The notes under the pieces are model-generated. The model ran no database searches and had not been told where the DNA came from. It was given only the letters and a program-made list of their open reading frames with translations. A stretch of 64,000 bases of DNA from Sanderia malayensis (taxonomy: Eukaryota; Cnidaria; Scyphozoa; Semaeostomeae; Pelagiidae): contig RQOL01000658.1 in the NCBI GenBank assembly GCA_013076295.1, positions 2,854,353 to 2,918,352 on the forward strand, given 5' to 3'. Below, piece after piece: positions 22,014 through 31,627 of the stretch. Position 1 is the first letter of the stretch. Each line of letters begins with the position of its first letter. Both the position numbers and the translations under genes were made by a program.

Positions 22014-24244
22014 CTAAATAGAGTCTCGATTTCTTTTTCGTTCCGAACGATGTTTCTTTTCTTCTAATCTTTTTTCCTTCTCTTTTTCAATCCTACAATT
22101 AACACAAGGAATACTACATGAGTAAATTATCACAATGAGAATAAAGGATTATGAAGACAACATTGGTTGACAACTCAAAGCTTCACGCCTTTGCCAACGC
22201 CCTGAAACTTCACAACAAACTCACTCTGCCTAACATGATACAGAGCACCATCTTTGCTAATTAAGACATTTCGCAACATTCTTTTAATAAGTAAATCAAA
22301 ATTCCATTTACCGTAAATGACGAATTAACCGCCCCGGCCGAATTAGCGCCCCCCTTAAAATGAAAAAATAACATTTTAAGGGGGCATTAATTAGGTAGGG
22401 GCGGTTAATTAAGCAGGGGAGCTTATTAAACTTTGCTCACACCACATAAGGGAGAAAATTTATTTCCGGTTTGTTCCAGTTCTGATGGGGGGACCCTGGT
22501 TGGTCATATTCCTATTGAACTCTCTCATCTCATAGATTATTTTATGAAAAAGAAGGAAGACAACTTTATTTCAGCTGTGGGTTGCTGGACCGAGAATACG
22601 GGGGCAGGGGGCGCTAATTCTGTCATTTAAGGTAATGATTACATACAAATATATATTCATTAATTGCCTACAGCTATGTTATCCCTCAAAAGGTGTTGGA
22701 AACATAACCTACATGGCTAAGATTTTTTTCACTTTATTCTCTGAAGTTTCCTCTTGGACAGGATTTGCATTATCAATCATATATTTTATTTTGCTCATTG
22801 CATCTTTCAAGTTCTTTGACTGAAGACGGAACCTGTCAGATGTAACAATAAGCACTCCGTCCTTGTTAATCCGATTCTTCTCCTGCAAAATAAAAAATTC
22901 AGTTTTTATGATAAGTTGAAGACCATTCTTAGAAAATTATCAAGCAACCTTCAATGTCCTTAATAAACAAGAAAAAGTGCAAGAAAAAATATTTAATAAA
23001 AAGATGAAAACTTTAAGATGCCTACCATTTCCATTAGTTTTTCTTTCACTTCTTGTGGTATCCACTGGGCATTCGGAATCTTTAGTCTGACTTCTGCTTT
23101 TGTATTCACTAAAATTTAATCAAAACACTGATCATTGTTGATAATGCAATAATTACCATATTTTTACAACGATATTTTGATAAACTCTTGCAAAAAATGC
23201 ATTTGAAATTATTTCATCTAAGTTTACATTTGTTAACATTTTGTCCACCAGGACCAGAGCTTCTGACAAATTTCACATCTAAAGAATCTGAAAAAGAAAA
23301 CAAAACATATCTATGAAATTAATATGTAATTAAATCCAGATGACATTGGATCAAATACCAGCATAACATAATATTAAAATGATATAAATTAAGAAATTCA
23401 GCTATCACAATATCTTTATAAAGATTTGACCTTCAAATTCTTTAGACATCAGTGACAGACAAGCTACTTTGATACTTCTGGTGCCAAAAGGCTGTTGCGA
23501 AAAAAAGAACATTTATTATAATAATATCAATTTATACTTAGAATTACAAAATAAAAGTTTTGACATTGAAAAGAAATATTACTGATATAGAATACTACTA
23601 ATCAAGGACTCGTCGTTTTTAGATGAGGTTGCCCAGGCAAATATTTCAAATAGTCCTTTACAAATGTGAAAGAATAATAGAAGAAACAATAGAGGATCTG
23701 GAAAAGTGATTGAGTTAAAAACCAGCTAGTTTTAAGCTGAGCAAATACATTTAGGGAGGAAGTAAAATGTAGAGAAAAAGTAAAGAGATTTGTGCCTTTT
23801 CGTTTTTTAAAAGAAAATTGACAAAAATATCACTCAAAAATATCGGTTGAGGGGCGTGGGTAAAGAGGCCTATAAATTGTTCAGTTTGCAATTAAAACCA
23901 CGGCTGACAAAAATATTACTCTTACGCATAGTATTCTTGGACCTCCAGTGAAATATCTTAGCATTTTCATTAAAGATGACTAACTAACAAGGAGAACGGC
24001 GGTAAAGTAACAAATCACATCTCAAGAATACATAATAAAAAATCCCGTTAACAAGACAAAACGACTCGACTCGAGCATTTGTTTTGTTGTGAACTCTTGA
24101 ACGAACATTGGTCTCCCTGTCCCTTAGAGTTTCGAGGTACAGGGAGACCAGTGTAACCACCCATGCACAAATATCTGTGGTTCTGTCTGAGCTAAAACTT
24201 ACCCCAACCTGGAGCGCAAACAATGGATCTAGCGATCTTAGCAT
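22014..24244 (-). CDS. MRPL58: Mitochondrial ribosome-associated peptidyl-tRNA hydrolase (ICT1)
   Basis: A class-I release-factor relative that is built into the mitochondrial large ribosomal subunit and frees peptides from stalled ribosomes. Exons: 23491-23431, 23287-23228, 23108-23026, 22882-22733 and 22092-22014, with a candidate first exon at 24244-24203. The catalytic GGQ motif is clear in VRSSGPGGQNVNK, followed by LNTKAEVRLKIPNAQWIP, then KNRINKDGVLIVTSDRFRLQ. The basic tail ends IEKEKEKRLEEKKHRSERKRNRDSI, typical of the family's ribosome-binding C terminus. The first exon would give MLRSLDPLFALQVG, a plausible mitochondrial targeting start with a perfect GTAAGT donor, but it has no homology support. 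The join between exons 22882-22733 (phase 0) and 22092-22014 (needs phase 2) does not fit: a small exon is probably missed. Confidence 0.85.
22311..22634. mobile_element. MITE with imperfect terminal inverted repeats in an MRPL58 intron
   Basis: The left end reads TTACCGTAAATGACGAATTA then CCGCCCC. The reverse complement of the right end reads TTACCTTAAATGACAGAATTAG with a following GCGCCCCC, so the ends match over roughly 28 bp with few changes. A second, internal inverted repeat (CCCCCTTAAAATG at 22353-22365 against CATTTTAAGGGGG at 22375-22387) makes the left arm a strong foldback. No transposase is encoded, so it is non-autonomous. The superfamily was not determined. Confidence 0.65.
24109..24150. 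repeat. 12-bp stem hairpin
   Basis: TGGTCTCCCTGT is answered by ACAGGGAGACCA after an 18-base loop. It lies just downstream of the candidate MRPL58 first exon, within its first intron. It could be a transposon scar or chance; nothing else supports a function. Confidence 0.5.
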
Positions 24245-24345
24245 TACCAAATACCAAATACCAAACACTACCAAATAACATTACCTACTAGGCAAATATC
24301 TACAGTCAGATGGCGACCAAGGGTCTAGTTCCTGGTCTGTAGGAC

Positions 24346-27300
24346 GGATATCGACCTACCTTCAAGACTTAGAAAACGTCGCTTCAAGTGTTTTGGAACG
24401 CTTGGGATAAATTACCATGAAATATGAATTGCAAATAGTCGAATCCCACTATTTCTGGCATTCCGATCCGTTTGAGACCATTCCCAGCCTTCTAGCATAA
24501 ATATTTCCAAAATTGGCTTCAGGCGAGCTCTTGCCCGAAGTGAGATACATTACCTATCATACACAAAGCTAGGGTTAGAAAAATCAAATTTGGAAACAGA
24601 TCAAAATGTCACTTACAATGGGTCCATTCCTACTAATTAAGGCCTTCTGATCCGTTTGAGACCATTCCCAGCCTTCTAGCATAAATGTTTCCAAAGTTGG
24701 CTTCAGGCGAGCTCTTGCCCCAAGTGAGATACATTACCTATCATACATAAAGCTAGGGTTAGAAAAATCAAATTTGGAAACAGATCAAAATGTCACTTAC
24801 AATGGGTCCATTCCTACTAATTAAGGCCTTCTGATCCGTTTGAGACCATTCCCAGCCTTCTAGCATAAATGTTTCCAAAATTGGCTTCAGGCGAGCTCTT
24901 GCCCCAAGTGAGATACATTACCTATCATACATAAAGCTAGGGTTAGAAAAATCAAATCTGGAAATAGATCGAAATGTCACTTACAATAGGTCGAATCCTA
25001 CTAATTAGGACTTTCTGATCCGTTTGAGACCATTGCCAGCTTTGTAGCATAAATATTTCCAAAGTTGGCTTCAGGCGAGCTCTTGCCCCAAGTGAGATAC
25101 ATTAGCTACCTATCATACATAAAGCTAGGGTTAGAAAAATCAAATTTGGAAACAGATCAAAATGTCACTTACAATGGGTCCATTCCTACTAATTAAGGCC
25201 TTCTGATCCGTTTGAGACCATTCCCAGCCTTCTAGCATAAATGTTTCCAAAATTGGCTTCAGGCGAGTTCTTGCCCCAAGTGAGATACATTACCTATCAT
25301 ACATAAAGCTAGGGTTAGAAAAATCAAATCTGGAAATAGATCGAAATGTCACTTACAATAGGTCGAATCCTACTAATTAGGACCTTTTGATCCGTTTGAG
25401 ACCATTGCCAGCTTTGTAGCATAAATATTTCCAAAGTTGGCTTCAGGCGAGCTCTTGCCCCAAGTGAGATACATTAGCTACCTATCATACATAAAGCTAG
25501 GGTTAGAAAAATCAAATTTGGAAACAGATCAAAATGTCACTTACAATGGGTCCATTCCTACTAATTAAGGCCTTCTGATCCGTTTGAGACCATTCCCAGC
25601 CTTCTAGCATAAATGTTTCCAAAATTGGCTTCAGGCGAGTTCTTGCCCCAAGTGAGATACATTACCTATCATACATAAAGCTAGGGTTAGAAAAATCAAA
25701 TCTGGAAATAGATCGAAATGTCACTTACAATAGGTCGAATCCTACTAATTAGGACCTTTTGATCCGTTTGAGACCATTGCCAGCTTTGTAGCATAAATAT
25801 TTCCAAAGTTGGCTTCAGGCGAGCTCTTGCCCCAAGTGAGATACATTAGCTACCTATCATACATAAAGCTAGGGTTAGAAAAATCAAATTTGGAAACAGA
25901 TCAAAATGTCACTTACAATGGGTCCATTCCTACTAATTAAGGCCTTCTGATCCGTTTGAGACCATTCCCAGCCTTCTAGCATAAATGTTTCCAAAGTTGG
26001 CTTCAGGCGAGCTCTTGCCCCAAGTGAGATACATTACCTATCATACATAAAGCTAGGGTTAGAAAAATCAAATCTGGAAATAGATCGAAATGTTACTTAC
26101 AATGGGTCGAATCCTACTAATTAAGACCTTCTGATCAGTTTGAGACCATTGCCAGCTGTCTAGCATAAATGTTTCCAAAGTTGGCTTCAGGCGAGCTCTT
26201 GCCCCAAGTGAGATACATTACCTATCATACATAAAGCTAGGGTTAGAAAAATCAAATCTGGAAATAGATCGAAATGTCACTTACAATAGGTCGAATCCTA
26301 CTAATTAGGACCTTCTGATCAGTTTGAGACCATTGCCAGCTTTGTAGCATAAATATTTCCAAAGTTGGCTTCAGGCGAGCTCTTGCCCCAAGTGAGATAC
26401 ATTAGCTACCTATCATACATAAAGCTAGGGTTAGAAAAATCAAATTTGGAAACAGATCAAAATGTCACTTACAATGGGTCCATTCCTACTAATTAAGGCC
26501 TTATGATCCGTTTGAGACCATTTCCAGCCTTCTAGCATAAATGTTTCCAAAGTTGGCTTCAGGCGAGCTCTTGCCCCAAGTGAGATACATTACCTATCAT
26601 ACATAAAGCTAGGGTTAGAAAAATCAAATTTGGAAACAGATCAAAATGTCACTTACAATGGGTCCATTCCTACTAATTAAGGCCTTCTGATCCGTTTGAG
26701 ACCATTCCCAGCCTTCTAGCATAAATGTTTCCAAAATTGGCTTCAGGCGAGCTCTTGCCCCAAGTGAGATACATTACCTATCATACATAAAGCTAGGGTT
26801 AGAAAAATCAAATCTGGAAATAGATCGAAATGTCACTTACAATAGGTCGAATCCTACTAATTAGGACTTTCTGATCCGTTTGAGACCATTGCCAGCTTTG
26901 TAGCATAAATATTTCCAAAGTTGGCTTCAGGCGAGCTCTTGCCCCAAGTGAGATACATTAGCTACCTATCATACATAAAGCTAGGGTTAGAAAAATCAAA
27001 TTTGGAAACAGATCAAAATGTCACTTACAATGGGTCCATTCCTACTAATTAAGGCCTTCTGATCCGTTTGAGACCATTCCCAGCCTTCTAGCATAAATGT
27101 TTCCAAAATTGGCTTCAGGCGAGTTCTTGCCCCAAGTGAGATACATTACCTATCATACATAAAGCTAGGGTTAGAAAAATCAAATCTGGAAATAGATCGA
27201 AATGTCACTTACAATAGGTCCATTCCTACTAATTAAGGCCTTCTGATCCGTTTGAGACCATTCCCAGCCTTCTAGCATAAATGTTTCCAAAGTTGGCTTC

Positions 27301-29510
27301 AGGCGAGCTCTTGCCCCAAGTGAGATACATTACCTATCATACATAAAGCTAGGGTTAGAAAAATCAAATCTGGAAATAGATCGAAATGTTACTTACAATG
27401 GGTCGAATCCTACTAATTAAGACCTTCTGATCAGTTTGAGACCATTGCCAGCTGTCTAGCATAAATGTTTCCAAAGTTGGCTTCAGGCGAGCTCTTGCCC
27501 CAAGTGAGATACATTACCTATCATACACAAAGCTAGGGTTAGAAAAATCAAATTTGGAAACAGATCAAAATGTCACTTACAATGGGTCCATTCCTACTAA
27601 TTAAGGCCTTCTGATCCGTTTGAGACCATTCCCAGCCTTCTAGCATAAATGTTTCCAAAGTTGGCTTCAGGCGAGCTCTTGCCCCAAGTGAGATACATTA
27701 CCTACCTATCATACATAAAGCTAGGGTTAGAAAAATCAAATTTGGAAACAGATCAAAATGTCACTTACAATGGGTCCATTCCTACTAATTAAGGCCTTCT
27801 GATCCGTTTGAGACCATTCCCAGCCTTCTAGCATAAATGTTTCCAAAATTGGCTTCAGGCGAGTTCTTGCCCCAAGTGAGATACATTACCTATCATACAT
27901 AAAGCTAGGGTTAGAAAAATCAAATCTGGAAATAGATCGAAATGTCACTTACAATAGGTCGAATCCTACTAATTAGGACCTTCTGATCCGTTTGAGACCA
28001 TTGCCAGCTTTGTAGCATAAATATTTCCAAAGTTGGCTTCAGGCGAGCTCTTGCCCCAAGTGAGATACATTAGCTACCTATCATACATAAAGCTAGGGTT
28101 AGAAAAATCAAATTTGGAAACAGATCAAAATGTCACTTACAATCGGTCCATTCCTACTAATTAAGGCCTTCTGATCCGTTTGAGACCATTCCCAGCCTTC
28201 TAGCATAAATGTTTCCAAAATTGGCTTCAGGCGAGCTCTTGCCCCAAGTGAGATACATTACCTATCATACATAAAGCTAGGGTTAGAAAAATCAAATCTG
28301 GAAATAGATCGAAATGTTACTTACAATGGGTCGAATCCTACTAATTAAGACCTTCTGATCAGTTTGAGACCATTGCCAGCTGTCTAGCATAAATGTTTCC
28401 AAAGTTGGCTTCAGGCGAGCTCTTGCCCCAAGTGAGATACATTACCTATCATACATAAAGCTAGGGTTAGAAAAATCAAATCTGGAAATAGATCGAAATG
28501 TCACTTACAATAGGTCGAATCCTACTAATTAGGACCTTCTGATCAGTTTGAGACCATTGCCAGCTTTGTAGCATAAATATTTCCAAAGTTGGCTTCAGGC
28601 GAGCTCTTGCCCCAAGTGAGATACATTAGCTACCTATCATACATAAAGCTAGGGTTAGAAAAATCAAATTTGGAAACAGATCAAAATGTCACTTACAATG
28701 GGTCCATTCCTACTAATTAAGGCCTTCTGATCCGTTTGAGACCATTTCCAGCCTTCTAGCTTAAATGTTTCCAAAATTGGCTTCAGGCGAGCTCTTGCCC
28801 CAAGTGAGATACATTACCTATCATACATAAAGCTAGGGTTAGAAAAATCAAATCTGGAAATAGATCAAAATGTCACTTACAATGGGTCCATTCCTACTAA
28901 TTCAGACCTTCTGATCAGTTTGAGACCATTGCCAGCTTTCTAGCATAAATGTTTCCAAAGTTGGCTTCAGGCGAGCTCTTGCCCGAAGTGAGATACATTA
29001 CCTATCATACATAAAGCAAGGGTTAGAAAAATCAAATCTGGAAATAGATCAAAATGTCACTTACAATGGGTTGAATCCTATTAATTAGGACCTTTTGATC
29101 AGTCTGAAACATGTTTCAGCTCTCTAGGACAATTGGTTCAAAAGTTATCGCCCTTCTAAAAGCACCGGATATCGACCTACCTTCAAGACTTAGAAAACGT
29201 CGTTTCAAGTGTCTTGGAACGCTGGGGACAATTTACCATGAAATATGAATTGCAAATAGTCGAATCCCACTATTTCTGGCATTCTGATCATTTTGAGGCA
29301 AGTTTCAGCTCTCTAGGACAATTGGTTTAAAAGTTGGTTCCGACGGCTGGCTGCGATAAGGGAATTAGTTTAAGTAGGTATACTCCATGAAGGTTCAAAT
29401 TTCCAACATGACATTTTGAAATAGATGGAAATTTGGCTAAGAAATAGTCGAAACCTACTAATTAGGGCATTCTAATCATTTTGAGACAAGTTTCGGCCCT
29501 CTAGTGTCTA
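24346..29510. repeat. Satellite array, about 25 monomers of 184-188 bp
   Basis: A block containing GATCCGTTTGAGACCATT recurs at about 24465, 24649, 24833, 25017, 25205 and so on to 28913. The monomer is 184 bp, or 188 bp where an AGCT insertion changes ATTACCTATC to ATTAGCTACCTATC. At least two subtypes alternate: one with CCCAGCCTTCTAGC and GGGTCCATTCC, one with GCCAGCTTTGTAGC and GGTCGAATCC, giving a dimer-like higher order near 372 bp. Central copies are nearly identical. Both edges hold decayed relatives, including a 122-bp segment present at 24346-24468 and again at 29167-29289, and a further diverged unit at about 29405-29510. No coding capacity. Confidence 0.95.
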
Positions 29511-30319
29511 GGATATAGTTTTAGTGGTACTAAACGCTTGCCATATTGACGTCCTTTCAACAGGTGCCAAGGATTGCGACTCGGTGAGGTTTTTCTGGCC
29601 ATCAGGACGCATTTGGTTAGATAGATTTTCAGCGTCTTGTATATGGAAACACTTGTGAAAGCATTTTCCATGAAAGTTTCATGGTTTTTGCTTTGTTTAT
29701 TTACAAAGCTTTTTCCTTTGCCTCGACATAGCAATTTATTTGTTGAAAGGAGGACTTGCACAAGTGATGGTTCGAAAACATTTGCCTTTTCAACCTTTTG
29801 ACTTTACGAGTTCTTCATTTTCAATCCGAGATATTTGAAAATTCCTCCTTGCCGTGCATACAATTCAAATATTTACGCAACAAGTTTGCTGCTTAAATAA
29901 CGATACGTTTATTTTCAGTGACTCACAAGCATATTTTTCCAATAAAAATCAATTTATCGCCTCAAATTGTTCTCTGTATTTGGTTTGTTTTCAATATTCA
30001 GTGCACAGGTGTCCCTCAGATTGACACTAACGCAAGTGGGTTTTTAGTTCAGAGCAAATATCCCGCCAATCAAGCCTGCAAAGGAGACTGACCTCCCTAC
30101 AGATCATTGTTCTGGACGTTCCACTTAGCTGCTACTCTACATAGATATAGTGCTTGGGTGGAGTGCTTGGGCCGCTAATTCATTTATTTTTTTTTAATCA
30201 ATTAATTAATTAATTATTTAATTAATTTTGATTATCTTAAGCTCTTTTCCGTGTTTTAGTTGAAACTTTGTTTAGTCGGTTTTTTTTTCTTTCTTGTGAT
30301 CATTTATATGTATTATGGC
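29511..30319. other. Intergenic sequence between satellite and hAT element
   Basis: AT-rich, with an AATT-rich tract at about 30187-30230. The minus-strand frame of 86 codons at 29501-29761 begins in the satellite edge and has no recognisable family. I see no gene. Confidence 0.5.
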
Positions 30320-30332
30320 CAGTGGGGGGGAT

Positions 30333-30364
30333 TGAAACATGACGTGCCGAGGCACGTCATGTTT
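30333..30364. repeat. Near-perfect 32-bp palindrome and GC-rich hairpin
   Basis: GAAACATGACGTGCC is followed after two bases by its reverse complement GGCACGTCATGTTTC. About 20 bases later lies a second short hairpin, GGGGGC-GAA-GCCCCC. Both sit in the left subterminal part of the hAT-type element, where transposase binding or foldback sites are expected. Confidence 0.7.
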
Positions 30365-30577
30365 CCCGGCCCTGGTAGGGGTCCAGGGGGCGAAGCCCCC
30401 GGAAGCTCTCGGGATTTTGTCGAGCTCTCAAAATGGCTTAGGATCCTTTGACTTCTCTTTCTGCATACATTGAAATAACCCTTTTGTGTTTTACATTGAA
30501 ATAATCTTGCGACACAATTCACAGAACGTAGGCCTACCCCCCCCCCCCAATTTTCTCATCGGATTTGCATGAATCTC

Positions 30578-31022
30578 AGGCTGCGTTTACACGAGAAATT
30601 TGGAACGGTTCCATTCGGAACCATTTGGAACCGTTCCAAATTTGGCTGCGTTTACACGGGATCGGTTCCATTTGGAACTATTCGAAATTATTGCACAGAG
30701 CGGTGCTGTGGAGGCGTGCTTGACAAGCTCAAAGGACGCCATTTTTGTGATTCCCTTTGTTCACAACCACATGACGCTCACATTTTATGCCTCACTTCCT
30801 ATCCGTACTCTTTTGGAACCGTTCCACCCGTTTACACGAGCATTTTGGAACGGTTCCGTGAAACGGTTCCAAATGGAACTTTTTTCTAACCGATCCAATT
30901 TGGGTACGGCTAGCAGTTCCATTTGGAACGGTTCCGACAGTTTCCGTGTAAACGGGAGGCCTAATCGTACCCATTTTGGTACGGTTCCAAGTGGAACCGG
31001 TCCCGTGTAAACGCAGCCTCAG
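30578..31022. mobile_element. Nested MITE with GGCTGCGTTTACACG termini
   Basis: Left terminus CAGGCTGCGTTTACACGAG and right terminus complementing it (GTGTAAACGCAGCC), each flanked by TCA, which would be a 3-bp target duplication. The interior repeats the blocks GGAACGGTTCC and TTTGGAAC in both directions. Non-coding. It is inserted within the hAT-type element described above. Confidence 0.6.
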
Positions 31023-31086
31023 AGACCATCTTTCTGAAAAAATTGGGGGGACTAGTCCCCCCATTCCCCCCCTGGCGCCGCCACTG

Positions 31087-31627
31087 ATTATGGCGAGATG
31101 GCGACGCTCCTTATTATTGTGTAGCATGTCATTCATTCATATATAAATTGAAATAGAATTTGAAATTGAAAATGTTCTGGATTTTGTTTTTTGTATTTTG
31201 TTTTTTTATTTTTTATTTTTTTTTCTTGTAAGGTGGTCGTATCAAGGAAGATTTTAAAATTAGTGAAATCGAAGGAAGGAAATCAATTTTGTCCGGTTTT
31301 TGAGATAGCAATGCGACAAGACCCCGTTGGTGAGTAATGATTCGAGCCAAACGAAGGGGAGGGGCGCAATATAATGAGTCTAACCCTAACCCTAATCCTA
31401 ACCTCAACCCTAAACCTAACCCAAACCCCAGTTCAGCCTGCCCTGACCCTATCTCTCCCTTTAAGGTGGGAGGAACAAGAATACATTTATCACGTTGTTG
31501 TGTTTCAAGTCCGGAAGTTCATTTTGTGTCTTCTCTTTCGAATCGAAGATTATTCTTGACGTTTCTGTCTATTAATGTTACATTTTTTAATAATAATAGT
31601 GATTGAATATAATATGATCATTTGAAA
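31087..31627. other. Upstream region of the MICAL-like gene with interstitial telomere-like run
   Basis: Contains, at about 31379-31430, a degenerate CCCTAA run (CTAACCCTAACCCTAATCC and variants), a third place in the window where telomere-like DNA occurs. A T-rich tract lies at 31185-31230. The MICALL start codon follows at 31628. No gene recognised. Confidence 0.6.

Larger units (their letters stand above)
30320..31086. mobile_element. Non-autonomous hAT-type transposon with nested MITE
   Basis: The element begins CAGTGGGGGGG and its right end, read in reverse complement, begins CAGTGGCGGCGCCAGGGGGG, a terminus typical of invertebrate hAT elements. It is flanked by a perfect 8-bp direct repeat ATTATGGC at 30312-30319 and 31087-31094, the target-duplication length of hAT. 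No transposase frame is present in 767 bp. Inside it, a second inverted-repeat element (about 30578-31022) starts with GGCTGCGTTTACACG and ends with its complement, and is full of GGAACGGTTCC-type palindromes. Short frames here are artefacts of these repeats. Confidence 0.75.

Noticed and set aside
22433..22823. Two short plus-strand frames
   Set aside because: The first lies in the MITE, the second is antisense to an MRPL58 exon.
30569..31010. Overlapping 106- and 136-codon frames
   Set aside because: They lie wholly inside the nested MITE and reflect its GGAACGGTTCC repeats.
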